From the NCBI GenBank assembly GCA_024196135.1, contig JAMQCK010000239.1:1-34649 (forward strand): a stretch of 34,649 nt of DNA, read 5' to 3'. The stretch is from Pleurotus ostreatus/Saccharomyces cerevisiae fusant (taxonomy: Eukaryota > Opisthokonta). A program made the position numbers and the translations under genes. The stretch's first letter is position 1. Every line of letters begins with the position of its first letter. The notes below the pieces were generated by a model. That model was given only the letters and a program-made list of their open reading frames with translations, did not search any database and was not told where the DNA came from. This document shows positions 1 through 11,204 of the stretch, piece after piece.

Positions 1-66
1 GCCGTGACACTTTGACGCCTGACGCGGCATGACGCCGACAGTGACGCTGTCACATCAATCGTCAAT

Positions 67-89
67 CGTCAAGCCGTGACATTCACGTG
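67..89 (+). repeat. Left subterminal inverted repeat of the hAT element
   Basis: This 23-base segment, CGTCAAGCCGTGACATTCAC followed by GTG, matches the reverse complement of 3518-3540 at 20 of 23 positions. It sits about 165 bases upstream of the transposase start codon. It is probably part of the transposase recognition region. Confidence 0.8.
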
Positions 90-253
90 CTCTCGCCCCC
101 TGCCTCACGCCACCGCGTCGCCCGGTCTTGTTGCCAGGGTCGCGTCCCGCCGCCGCCGGCGCGCCACATCGTATATTCTAGATTTAAGTCGACCTCAATA
201 TAGTTTGCTTTGTGTGCTTTCAATGCCCTTCTCCCTCTCACAAAGCCCTCAAT

Positions 254-3200
254 ATGCCGATATCCTACGATCCACAAAAGTATGAACTTTGGTATGGCTG
301 TTACAAGTCTAAAAAGCGGAACTATGAGAACAACGGCTCTCTCAAGGAGGCCCGCTGCTCGCACTGTGTCCTCGCATACGTGCAGCGGGAGGTTGATCAC
401 GACCAGCGCGAGGTTCTGGCAGGCAGGCTGAATTCGGCGCGTTCGGAGGAGGAGATTCTGGCGTATGGTGCGTCGCCTATTCATGCTACTTTGGGCATGA
501 CTAACAGACTCATAGCTCTCGACTCCAATCCTGCACCTTTCGGGATCCAGATCTTTGCGAGTCGGATCGACAACGCACTCCGGCACGTCGCACACTGTCC
601 GAATGCAGGGGTCACACACCAGAATGAGGCCCGCCGCAGGCTTCAAGAGCGCGCGACTCAGCGCGCGTCGCGTAAGCTCAACGCGGAGAATATCCCGCAC
701 GCGCTCAATCCTGCCGGTGGTTTTGCGTCGCCCATGCTCGCAGCATCGGGCCAGCCTGGCCGTGCGTGTTCATCCGCGCCATTGACACCACAATCTTCGC
801 TCGCTTCCCTGAACTCAGCTGCATCATCCGGAGCTGCCCCACGCGAGACACTCGGCAACATGCGCAGCAGCATAGCTGAGCAGGAGCGGCCCCGACAGCG
901 CCGTCGCGTCGACGAGGTACTCCCTGATGGGCCTGCCGTCTTCGACATTCCACCCCCTCAAACACCTTTTCCGCCTACTTCTTCAACCCTCGACACCACT
1001 GGCAGCACCTGTAGCACAGCCTCTGCGCCCTCTGGAGGCCCACTGTACCTGGAAGCTGCTCCCATCGTGCGCCCTCCCCAAGTCAATGCCGAGTTTGGGA
1101 GTGATCTCTGCTTGCTCATGATCGCTTGCAATATTGCTTGGTGGGTCGTCGAGCACCCGTACTTCCTAGCCTTCTTCCGGAAATGGGTACCGGGGGTCAT
1201 CGTACCGGGACGGCAACAGCTGTCTGGTCGCATCCTCAATGAAGAAGCGGACAAGGTTATGGCATCGGTTCGATCTCGGGTCCAAGGCAAGCATGCGACG
1301 GGGGCCTGCGACGGCTGGAAGAACGTGAAGCGCGACGCGCTTATTGCATCGACAGCAAATGTCGAAGGCGAGGTAAGTCCCGAATACCCAGCATGCATGT
1401 CAGATACTGATTTTCCACGACCAGGCCATCTTGCTGAACGTTTCCGACATCTCGGGAGAGCCAAAGACGGCAGAGACGCTGCTCGACATCGTTGTGAAGG
1501 AAATCAAGTATATGGTAGAAACTCTATTACTCGTTGTAGTGGCGTGGTGCACGGATGCGAGCGGTGAATCGGCAAAAATGCGCCGCCTTCTGGTGAGGAA
1601 GTATCCGTGGCTTGTCGTCCTGGACTGCTGGGGGCATCAGGTAAGATAAATATTGTCTCGCACGGTGCAAACCATGGGGGGCTCATGTTCTGCGTGTTCA
1701 GGTTCAGCTCGTAGTTGTCGACATATTCAGGCTGAAGACACCGCTTGTCCGCGCTATTGACACCGCCGTCGAGGTCGTCAAGTGGTTCAATAATCATAGT
1801 TTGCCACTCGGGCTTCTCAGAAAGGAACAGCATCGCCGAACCGGGACTGTCCTCGCGCTCATCCTTCCCGGAGCAACGCGCTGGACTTCCCATTTCCTGT
1901 GCGTCTCTCGGCTTCGGCAAGTCGAAGAATCGCTCCGAGGGCTGCTTATTGAACATGGGAAGTTCGAGGCGCTCATCAAGGCGGCGGGAAAGAAGCGGGA
2001 GGCGAAGGCGAAGGCGAGAGAGCTACTCAAGACGGTCCTGAAGCAAGGTTTTTGGGACCGTCTCAAATAGTACGTGCCTCGTCCCATCCGTGTCATTGCG
2101 TTCTCACTCTCTTTCAGCCTCGAGACTGTACTTCGGCCATTAGCGATCGCCTCGAACGTTACGCAGGGCGACAATGCGCGGTTGGACACGGTGCTGATCA
2201 CGCTGGCCAATCTCTACCGTATCTTCAAGAACAAGTCCGACCGTGACATCCGCGAAGCGGCGCTCCGTAGCCTCGAGAAGCGCTGGAAGAATGCTGACCA
2301 ACCCATCTTCATCCTCGCCGTCGCCTTCAACCCCTACATCCGCGCGAAGGCGTTCCACCCGAATAGCATCTACAGGACCGTCGCTGGCCTTTACCCCTTG
2401 GTCAAGGACGCATTCCGTCGCTTCTTCGGCGAGGAGCCTGACTACGAGATGCACATCCATTTCACCGACTACGTTAATGGCAAGGGTGAATGGTCGGACG
2501 AGGGAATGAGCCTTTCGGACTGGTTGAATGCCGCTAAGGCTCAGGTGCGTCATTTTGCCAACCACTACTACCAGCCGCTCACAGTTGTGCAGCATCGCAG
2601 CGTCAATCTTGTCGCGCTCTGGCAATGCCACGACACGCACCTCCCGAACGGACGCAACGGCATCGTGCGTCTTGCCATGCGCATTCTCAGCATGGTTCCC
2701 AATTCAGCTGCTACAGAGCGCTGCTTCTCGATCTTCCGCGCCATCCATACCGACCATCGCAACCGCATGGACCCCGAAAAGGTTCGGAAGATGACCTTGA
2801 TCGGGGCTGATGTAGAAGCGCAGTACGGCGCTCCTCCTCGCCCACGTCTGAAGCGCAAATTCGGCGAGGATGACGGAGAGCATGGTGCTTACGCATTCAC
2901 CCCCGCCGTCCGTCAGGCGTCCTCAAGCGCTCCCCCGTCCCCAGCATCGGACGACGACGTCGAACTCGAGCAGCAGCCAGCCGACATTGACTTTTCGGAG
3001 GAAGAGTTTCCGGAGACCATCTCCCCGCTACGATCTGACTATAACCCCGGTGACCTTGGCAAGAACGTGGCAGAAGGGATTATTGGCGAAGAGGGGGATG
3101 ACATTTCTATGTCGCGCTTGGTGTCCGATGCGCAGGAGGAGGTGGAGGAGGGTACTGATGAGGAGGAAGGGGAGGAAGTTACTGGGGCAGCTGCAGGGGA

Positions 3201-3405
3201 CACGGCGCGGACCTTGGCCAACCTCTTTCACTACCCCGTGTTTGACGAGACATCCTCGCTCTCCATTGGTGCCCTAACGGAGTTCTGGGCGGCAGGTGAA
3301 GCGGGCCTGCGAGCTGAAGAGCATTTTTACTCGTCTTGTACTGAAGGGACCCTGCATGACAAGGAGGACATTGAAAATCTTGTTGATTCTACCTCTGGTT
3401 GCTAG
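254..3405 (+). CDS. hAT-family transposase, apparently intact, five exons
   Basis: Exons are 254-467, 516-1372, 1425-1640, 1702-2069 and 2118-3405, giving 980 residues with no internal stop. The first intron is 48 bases and in frame, so the genomic reading frame stays open through it. The N-terminus has a BED-like Cys/His pattern (CSHC near residue 35, then HVAHC). The RNase H-like core follows: CDGWKN supplies the first Asp, CTDASGES the second acidic segment, and CWGHQ the conserved Cys-His pair. The hallmark hAT C-terminal dimerisation block is clear (NSAATERCFSIFRAIH, containing the catalytic Glu), followed by HRNRMDPEKVRKM. After it comes an unusual acidic tail of roughly 190 residues. 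The start at 254 was chosen because the frame upstream has no other ATG. The enzyme would excise and reinsert the element in the nucleus. Integrity suggests recent activity. Confidence 0.88.
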
Positions 3406-3517
3406 TTTTACATCCCTAATATACTATTCGGCCCATTTTATGTCCATGAGGTGCGGAACGTCGCGTTGAAGGGCGAACGGGGCGCGCGGAGGACGAAGGC
3501 CGGAGAGTCGGGCCGGT

Positions 3518-3540
3518 CACATGAAGGTCACGTCTTGACG
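3518..3540 (-). repeat. Right subterminal inverted repeat of the hAT element
   Basis: This is the inverted partner of bases 67-89, with 20 of 23 matches. It lies 113 bases after the transposase stop codon. Beyond it, to about 3606, the sequence remains dense in GTCA/TGAC motifs, mirroring the left arm. Confidence 0.8.
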
Positions 3541-3606
3541 TTGACGTGTCAAGCGTCGATCAATTTTGACTGTCACGCATTTGCGTCATGACACCGTCCG
3601 ACGCCG

Positions 3607-4155
3607 TCATCACCATCCCTGCCGCCCGGTATGCTGCGGATTCGGATTCCTCTGAGCATCCTTGAGGTCCGCTGCCACTGCCGCCGCCGTCATCCGCCTG
3701 GCACTGTCGCCTCGTACCGCGGGCGCCATGAATCTTGATCCTGGGTATATGCGCACCGAATGAAGGCTCGATGACATCGATGTTCCTCCAAAAATATCAC
3801 GAGAAAAAGGGGGTCAATGTCGTCCAATATCGGCAGGAAAACCACAGAACGAGCGTGCTGCGTTGCTCGTCGGTGAACGCGTCCTCCAAGACGCGCCCAA
3901 CACGATGACGCGCACGTGCCACGTGCCACGTCGGCATCTGCCGCATAGCTCAACATGCCTCTGTTCAAGTTGCCCTCCCGCATGCAGCACAAGGCTTGCT
4001 TGCGTGATACTCTTCCCTTATATCAGCACTCAAGTCAACATTGGGTCATCAAAAGATGGCGGGCCAGCCGCATACGATGCTACAAGCGAACCAAATGTCC
4101 ATTCCGTAGTGCACAGGAAATTGTGGCACGGATTGTTCGCCCCTGAATTGCACCG
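3607..4155. other. Intergenic stretch, no gene recognised
   Basis: Short open frames exist on both strands, but none shows a recognisable domain, splice pattern or coding-like composition. The stretch is the space between the transposon and the 3' end of the minus-strand membrane protein gene. Confidence 0.5.
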
Positions 4156-6614
4156 CTAGTCATTTGCCGCAGCGATATAGCTCTGCAGGAGATTCAGCAT
4201 GTACCAAAGACGCTTCCTGCTCGTACGCCAAACGAACAAGCCCGCTCACCTCCCTGTCCTCCAAGAAATCGAGATACGTGAGCGCGACCGCAATCCAAAA
4301 GCTGGCCTCGATGCCCAGGAAGCGTTCCTCCTCGCGGTCGATCTCGATGACGCCGGTGACGCGGCGGACCTGAGGAAGGATCGGATTAGCGGTCCGTAGA
4401 CAAATCTCAGTAGCATGACGAAATGAGCAAAGAGATAGGAAGGCGGGGCGCAGTGAGAATGGCGGGCCGATCAAGCCAGAGCAAGATCACAGCCGTGATT
4501 CGAGTAAGCAGCTACGAGAGGGCTGGGGAAAGCATGCGGCAGTGCGCGGCGTCGGACAGCCGGGGCAGGGGTAGCTGGGTGGGAATGCGGAGCGCCATAG
4601 AGTCGACGCAGTAGGCAATTGACAAAGGCGTGCCACGCCCATTGACTCGACGTATAGAGTCGGCAAAGGTACCGCAGCTGCAGGCGAGGTGCGCAGCCAT
4701 AAGCCGAACATGCGGACGCCGCGCCGTGGCGGAATCGCACGTCCATGCCATGGCCTGTCCCGGCCGCGCACGGTGTAATCAACGCAGTGCCGCCTCCGAG
4801 GTCAGAGACCGGGTCCACAACTGCATAGTCTTGCCGCAGATCACAAACAGGCAAACACGATGCCCGAAGAGAGCAAGACCAAAAATCAAACCATCCAACC
4901 ACTCACCATCAACACCGGCGTCGTATCGTGGAACCTCAGCACGGGCGGCGCCGGCGGGGGCGGCGCGGCCGTGGCCGAGGGCGGGAAGGCGACGGCCTCG
5001 ACGGTCGGGTCGTGCGGCTGGTAGGGTGGAGGCGCGGTGGGGGTGGGGATCTGGGAGGTGGGGTTAGTTTGGGTAAATAGGCACAAACGGCCAGCACGAG
5101 CGGATCGGTCACTAAAGTTTCCTCAAACGATCACAACCACACGAGTCGCGGCCATAAAAGATCAAGCCAAACAAAAGCCATCACAGAATAGACCCAACCA
5201 CTCACCCTAGCCAACGTAAACGAATTATTATGCGCCGGCCGCGCCGCCTTCAGCGCCGCCGCCGCGCGCGCGAGCAGCCCCGTCGGCTTCGGCTCCGTCG
5301 CCGCGTGCGGCGCGAGGATGAACTCGGTCGTCTGGCTTTCGGGACGAGGTTGGGAAAGGCGGGGGTTGGTCTTGGGCGGGTAGCCGTGCGCGCCGAGGAG
5401 GTTGGAGGAGAGGCGGCCGGCTGGGAGGGAGGGTTCGTCAGTCATACGATCCATCTTTCTCCTCGAAAGGCCTCGAAAACGAGGTCCTCAAGATAAAGGA
5501 AATCCTTGCAGGGTCAGCACTCACCTCCCAACCCCGCCCCCACCGGCCCCTCCCCGCTCATCGCGCCCAACAGATCCACCCGACTGAAGCTCCCCATCCC
5601 CAAATCCGCGTTCGACAAACTGAGATCCCCCGCGGCGATGGGCGGCGCGAGCGGCGGGACGGCGTCCGGGGGGATGTTGGTGCGCGACTTGAATGAGAGC
5701 GCGCCGTCGGCGTGGTAGGGGCTGAGCGCGGGGACGGGCGTGAGGGGGATGAAGACGTCGGGCGGGAAGGACTGGGGGGAGGGAGTTAGTATAGTGGGAG
5801 TCGGTAAATTGGCAAGGGAGGTTGATGGGCGGACGGCTCTAGGTGGGGATGTGGCAAGAGGTACGAGGCGGGCTGTGAAGAGACATGAGTGTTGCTCAAT
5901 GCTCACCGGGGCACGGATACGAATGTACCAGCCGCGCTTGGGGCGGTGCACCGTCCAGCAGATGGTGTTGGTGTGGTTGAACTGTGATCAGAGCAAGGAG
6001 TCGCAAGCATGGCGCAGAATTGAGCAACAATGGGGTGAGTAGACGGCGATGTCGACCCGAGAGAGAAGGCAAAGAGCGCGCGAGGTCATGAAACGGTACC
6101 GAGGGTGAGGCGGGCCGTGAAGTCAGCAAAGTTGACCAAGAGAATCAGGGAGCAGACGATGAGCGCCCAGTTTTCCTTGTAGACGTGCGCGACGTACAAC
6201 GAGGTTTTCGACGATTTCATCATCTGTCAGATAGCGCTCCTGGATGAAGAGAGTCAGTATGGTGTACATGCCCGTCGCTGCTCCGATTGATTCCGGTCCA
6301 GTTCACTTTAGGCCAAGCGGTCATGATGAGAGCGAGAAGCTTGCTCATGGACGACGAGCGACGAAGACGACGCTCGAAAGCCTTGACAAGGACTTTACCT
6401 TGTACCAGATGACTTTCTCGGAGTGTTCAGGGCAGACGTTCACTCGGAAGTTCTGAAGTACGTCCGAGCTGAAAACAATTGAATGTGAGTGGTGGGAAGT
6501 AAACAAGTATCACGGATGTTCTTCAGCGTTGAACCTCTTCTACTAGCATAATTCAGCGCACCTCTGCACGATGAATCGTGACACGCCCATTTGGGACGCC
6601 TGGATGTAGCTCAT
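4156..6614 (-). CDS. Multi-exon multi-pass membrane protein of unknown function
   Basis: Exons in transcript order, with good splice sites, are 6614-6562, 6468-6399, 6223-6095, 5981-5907, 5771-5525, 5420-5206, 5050-4907, one or more unresolved exons in 4370-4906, then 4369-4250 and 4182-4156. The protein begins MSYIQASQMGVSRFIVQ. A strong membrane helix (WALIVCSLILLVNFADF) follows, then WTVHRPKRGWYIRIR and a long Pro/Ala-rich region with PPYQP. It ends FLGIEASFWIAVALTYLDF, then LEDRESYIAAAND. The last nine codons come from a microexon ending in TAG at 4156. The helix exon uses a weak donor (GTTTCA at 6094), because the better GGTACC site breaks the frame. In the unresolved part one frame reads GTFADSIRRVNGRGTPLSIA, another FVYGPLIRSF. 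I do not recognise the family. A frameshift is possible. Confidence 0.6.
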
Positions 6615-6979
6615 GATGGGAGCTTCTAGGCTTTTATGCGAGTTCAAGCCAAAGATGCGATTTGGACTTCGGGGTCCGCTGTTGAGGTAGACGTGTAGAG
6701 AGCGGTGATGATGGTGGGGAACAAGGCGCGCGTTCGGATCTGGCGGCGCGTCATCACGCGATCACGTGAAGAATACTCCTTTTGCATAGTCGCATTCTCG
6801 AGATGTACAGCGCTTGGTATGTCTGTCCAGCAGCCGTATGTCAGTCGGAAACAAGAGACGTCGGATGGACAGAGAAATTTGGCCATAAATGTTGAATATC
6901 CTCCGAGTTCCCACGACGCCACATATTGCGCGCATCCAAAATTTCCCCGTCGGACTTCACTGACTTCCATCCCGCCGTC
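6615..6979. promoter_or_regulatory. Divergent promoter region between membrane protein and RRM protein genes
   Basis: The 365 bases between two start codons facing away from each other must hold both promoters and both 5' leaders. No clear TATA box was seen. The part just upstream of the plus-strand gene is rich in CCGCC/CCGTC near its start codon. Confidence 0.5.
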
Positions 6980-7968
6980 ATGTTCCGCTCCGCCGCCGCC
7001 TCCGTTGTTCCCCAAGCTACCCGTCTTGCGTGCGCGTTCCCTCCGCCGACGGCTGCGACTAGAAATGCTCTGTCTATCGCAAGGAATTGCCGCGCGGTCG
7101 CACTGCAAAATGCGTACCGGATGTTCTCTATGAGCCGTCCGGCGTACAACGAGACGCAGCAACAGCAAGTGCAGGAGCAGTACAGCAGGCCGGCGCGCGA
7201 TGGCAGCGCGGAAAACTCGCAGCCGCGGGAACAGAAGGAGTCAACGGGGCCCCGTGCGTCGCTATACTTGTCTTCAGCATTCCTCTACTGACCGAGGACA
7301 TAGTAGCGAACAAGGAGCTCGGCAAGCCGCAGAAGTGCTTGTTCGTCGGGAACATCCCCTTCGAGACCACAGAGGAGGAGGTGCTTGAGGTGTTCAGCCC
7401 CTTCGGCGAGATCGAGCACACCCGCCCCGGCGTCTCCCCCGACGGCACCGCTCGCGGCTTCTGCCACGTCCAGTTCAAGGACCTCGAGTCCGCCAAGAAG
7501 GCCATGGACGCGCACCTCGAGAACCCCCTCTGGCTTCGCACGCGCCGCCTCCGCCTCGACTTCGCGCAGAGCAACGTGCGCGGGACCGCGCGCCGCTCGG
7601 ACAAGCCGAACTCCAAGCTCTACTTCTTCGGCATGAAGGGCGACGAGAACGAGCTGCGCGAGATCTTCCGCAACTACCAGCGCGATATCTTCAGCATCTA
7701 CTTCTTGCGCGACGGGCAGGGGCGCATCCGCGGGAATGGGTGGATCGACTTCGACTCGGTGGAGGCGGCGAGCAAGGCGCTTACTGAGCTGAACGGCCAC
7801 ATCACGAGCGCGGGTCTGCCTATTGGCCTGACGTACGCCGTCCGCGAGCGCGTCGGGTACAAGGACCGCCAGCGGCCGTACGGTCTTCGGGAGAAGGAGG
7901 GCGGTGACCGCGAGCGCCGGCCCCGCCGCCAGCGGGAGGAGCCGAAGCACGACGATGTCGATGCGTAG
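6980..7968 (+). CDS. Predicted mitochondrial two-RRM RNA-binding protein
   Basis: Exons 6980-7253 and 7304-7968 encode 312 residues. The 50-base intron was placed by its donor GTGCGT and by frame continuity into KCLFVGN. The first 50 or so residues, starting MFRSAAASVVPQATRLA, are rich in Arg, Ser and Ala and lack acidic residues, like a mitochondrial presequence. RRM1 starts near residue 103, with RNP2 LFVGNI at 104-109 and RNP1 RGFCHVQF at 142-149. RRM2 follows with KLYFFGM and IRGNGWIDF. The tail is Arg/Glu-rich (RERRPRRQREE), a common feature of RNA-bound proteins. An upstream in-frame ATG at 6926 would hide the presequence, so 6980 is preferred. It probably binds RNA in mitochondria. A nuclear role is possible if the presequence call is wrong. 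Confidence 0.85.
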
Positions 7969-8859
7969 ACGAGCTTCTGTTCGTCGCGCAGAAGGGTCGC
8001 TGGTTCGGGATCTTGGGCTTGCATTTACGGTACTTACACTGTCGGTCAGTCATTCCTTCGATGGAGTGAATCACTCCTTAGATGTGAGTGAGCCACCTCT
8101 TTCTACATAATGTCCCTGTATAATATCCTGCTACACTGTAGCTTGCTCACATCTGCATCGTAGTTTGCTTACCTACCTGCTGTCTAGTCACTGCCGACCT
8201 GATATCGGGTTGTCACCACTTACAGCTCACACGCACCACACACACTACTTACCGCCTTGACATGATAATCGCATCCTGTGGCCGTCGAGGCCTTTGCGAC
8301 CACCCTCTGCATCGTCCAGCGAGCGCCCTCTGCATCGTCCAGTGAGCTCGTCTCCGATCTGTTGTTATGCGAACGTTTCTACCTTTCGAAGACAAGACGA
8401 AGGCCATCGACATCTAGATATTTCTTCGCCTCGCACCGCATGGAGTCGGGTAGGTAACTTGGGCTATCGCGTCTGGCGAGGTCGTTTGAGGTCGCTGTCT
8501 TTCCATCTGCTGCCTTTCCTTACCATCCTCATCCGCGCGTCGGTCCCTGTGTCGATTCCGCGCGTATCCTCCGGTACTCTGACCTCCGATATCAGCATGT
8601 TCACCCGACATCAAGCGGCTGACCTCCGCGAAGGTTCGACATTGACTCGGCGAATCGTTGTGTTGACTGAGTGAGTCACCGGGACGTATTCTTGACTCTA
8701 CCGAGGGAGACCACGACCAGCATGAATGCCTGTGCGCGACCTTCCGCTATATGAACCAGGTACAAATGGCTCTCAACCCGCATTTGCGCATACATGGCGG
8801 CTGTCCTCCGCATTCAGAGCGGCATGCTGTGCGGGCACGACTCTCCGGCGAGCGGAGTG
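7969..8859. other. Intergenic stretch with a short 23-base tandem duplication
   Basis: No convincing gene was seen. The phrase CCCTCTGCATCGTCCAG occurs at about 8303 and again 23 bases later at about 8326. A 126-codon open frame here (8294-8674) has no recognisable features or splice context and was not called. Confidence 0.5.
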
Positions 8860-8865
8860 TATATA
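8860..8865 (+). promoter_or_regulatory. TATA box of the small secreted protein gene
   Basis: TATATA lies 78 bases before the start codon at 8943, a normal distance for a fungal TATA promoter with a short leader. Strong TATA boxes often mark regulated genes, consistent with a secreted, condition-dependent product. Confidence 0.6.
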
Positions 8866-8942
8866 GTGGCGGTGGCTGGTGGCGTTCTACCCTTCGTTCC
8901 GAGCGACATTGTCAACTCACGCGCCCTCCTAAACAGCTCACC

Positions 8943-9497
8943 ATGATCACCAAGTCCCTCGCCCTCCTCGCCCTTGCCGCCAGCGGCGCGCTCGCCAGCG
9001 GCTCGACCGAGTGCACAAAGACCGCCTGGCAGACGTCGACGGCGTACTACCCGGGCACAACCACGACGACGCATGTGGATGGGAGTGAGTGATCCTTTCT
9101 CTGAGTGCAGAAAATCTGACTGATGGTGTTCGCGTCTTTCAGCCAAAACGGACCACCCGCTCGTCGTGGTGACACTCACCCCGTCGGTGACGCCGACTTC
9201 TTGGCCTGGGCAAGCTCGGGAGCTGGATGCGCGCGGGTCGCCCTGCAGGTGCGTTCAGATGATTTTATCGGCGGTGACAATTTCGCTACTGCGCGGAAGG
9301 TGTATTGGAGGAAGGATAGCGCCTAACTTGCCCTCTCCAGTTCTTACACGACCACCACCTCGACCAAATGGACCGCTTCGCCGGATCCTACGTCTACGGC
9401 GACGGTGACAGAGTGGGCGACCACCGTCACGGGCGAGCCGGAGACGATTACCACCTGCCTGTTCTACACTACGCTCGCTTCTTGCGGGGTGTATTAG
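8943..9497 (+). CDS. Small secreted Thr-rich protein, four cysteines
   Basis: Exons 8943-9084, 9143-9248 and 9341-9497 close exactly in frame to give 134 residues. The N-terminus MITKSLALLALAASGALA is a clear signal peptide. The mature part is rich in Thr, Ser and Val, which suggests O-glycosylation. It has four Cys (in STECTK, GSPC, TTCLF and ASCGVY), enough for two disulfides. No domain is recognised. It ends shortly after the last cysteine, which argues against a missing 3' exon. Role unknown: candidates are a cell-wall-associated or effector-like protein. The upstream TATA box supports this start. Confidence 0.75.
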
Positions 9498-9934
9498 GTG
9501 GAATTCGAGTTGCAAAAGGCTTGCTTAGCTTGTGTTCTACTTCTAATGTATGGGGTTTATGGTTGTAGGTAATGCCTTCAGATGGTTGCATGGTCTAGCG
9601 AGTTGTACAGCCGAGTTTGAGGGTCTCTCGAGATATAGGAAAGGTCATGGTCGGAGGCAGAAGAGACTTTCCATGTTCGCCACTATGAATTAGGCGCCCA
9701 AGGGTGATTAGATTACTAGATAGCCCCGCCACGCGCGACTCACCGTCAAGGCGGCCTGCCGCTTCCTCCTTCCCGCTTCCATCCTCTAAAGCGGCGAGCC
9801 TCTTCGTATAACGACACAATCCGTGGACCTGTCCCTTCCAACGACCTCAACCTGCTAGGAGTGAAGTCGCTATTCCTTGCGAAACCTTGGCGTTGAAAGA
9901 CACCGAGTCCCTCCCCGATAGACATCCTGCAATC
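9498..9934. other. Intergenic stretch, promoter of the next gene
   Basis: No coding signal was seen on either strand. It contains the 3' end of the secreted protein gene and the promoter and leader of the gene starting at 9935. Confidence 0.5.
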
Positions 9935-11204
9935 ATGTCAGCTACGACCGCCTTACCCATGCCGGAGGAAGCCAGGCTTCCCCTAGAACTCCTCATAATC
10001 ATCGTACACACTGTCCTCGCCGATAGCTTCCACACCATCTTCAGCATTGGGAACGAGGTCGAGCTCGAATGGCAGCTGAACGTGATCGCCACCCTCTCCC
10101 TGACGAACTCGACGTTCCACGATATCGTCGCGGATAGCGTGAAGGAGCTCATGGATCTCAAGCCTACCCCGGCGCCAGCGTTCCAGTGCGTCTACTACCC
10201 CCCTTGCTCACGTCCGCTGCTGACCATGCACCTTGCTTGCCCACCACGCATCCCGCTTGCCATGTCTCTTGCCAATCCTACCCTCACCCCAGCTCCCGAG
10301 AATTCCTCGGCGACATCCTCGCCCTCGGCCGGCAACAACGCGACCCCGGCGCGCCCTCCTTCCCAGACCGCGCCAACCGCCGCTTCCTCTCCACCCTCCT
10401 CAAGGGCTACCAGCAATTTGTCCTCATCATCGCCCTGCGCACCATGTTCCACCGCCTAGGGAAGGCGAAGACGGATATCATCCCACTCAATCATCTAGTG
10501 GATCGCGTGACGGCGAAGATGTTGTCACAGCTGGCGAAGATTCGACCGGGGGCCGTCGCGGAGCCGTTGAGGAGAATGGCGGAGACGGAGAGGGGGTTGA
10601 GTCGGATATGTGAGTGGGGTGTGGGCGAGGGAATGGGATGTAGGGGAAGGGAAGCGTGGTGCTAATTGTTTGCTAGTGACCAGGGCAACGAGCGCGTCAG
10701 AGACGTTACCTGAGCTTGTGCAGGCGTATACCTGCTCGCCGTCTTCGGTGAGCAAAGTGCTTTCATATAACGATCCTTCGCTAACGCTTCACAGAAACTC
10801 ATGTCAGATATGCATAATGTACTGCGCGAGCTCGAGCTCTGTACCGAGGAATACAGCTATGCGATGAAGGACTACCAATACGCGTCCACTGTCGTGCCTT
10901 TCTTTCGGGTGGGTGGAGTGCAGCATTTCTCTTCATCTCTAGCATTCTTCATATCGATGATTCCTTCATTTTTCACCCTTCGCCCGCACCTGCCTTCGCC
11001 CGCACCTGCCTGATCATCCTTGCTTTCCTGTCTAACCACATCCCCCAGGTCTTCGGCATCCCAGAGGATATCCAAAGCATGGACGCACTGCCTGCCGTAT
11101 CCGATACGCAACCACTGCTCGAACGCTACGCGCGCCTCAAGCAGACGTGGGACGAGATCGATCCGAGGACGGACTTGGTGTGCTTGCCGTTGCCGATTGG
11201 GTGA
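9935..11204 (+). CDS. Hypothetical basidiomycete protein with F-box-like N-terminus
   Basis: Exons 9935-10185, 10293-10609, 10677-10747, 10795-10908 and 11049-11204 join in frame to give 302 residues. The second exon starts after a strong pyrimidine tract (CCTACCCTCACCCCAG). Residues about 12-35 (LPLELLIIIVHTVLADSF) resemble the LPxEL start of F-box helices often found in basidiomycete proteins, but the rest of an F-box cannot be confirmed. The remainder is helical and charged, without recognised motifs (for example YQQFVLIIALRTMFHRLG). It ends in LVCLPLPIG. An in-frame ATG at 9887 would add 16 residues; 9935 looks more natural. Function unknown. Confidence 0.7.

Larger units (their letters stand above)
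1..3606 (+). mobile_element. hAT-superfamily DNA transposon (left end at or beyond window edge)
   Basis: The element consists of a spliced hAT transposase gene framed by TGACG/CGTCA-rich ends. Bases 1-90 and about 3511-3606 carry many copies of TGACGC-like motifs in both orientations, and a 23-base segment at 67-89 recurs inverted at 3518-3540 with 20 of 23 bases matching. Such short repeats near both ends are typical transposase-binding regions of hAT elements. The exact termini and the 8-base target duplication cannot be set, because the left end probably lies just outside the window. The right limit given here is an estimate, made by symmetry with the left arm. Confidence 0.8.

Noticed and set aside
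7087..7303. Start of the RRM protein in the frame beginning at 7087
   Set aside because: That frame crosses the 50-base intron and gives a low-quality N-terminus. The spliced start at 6980 gives a mitochondrial presequence.
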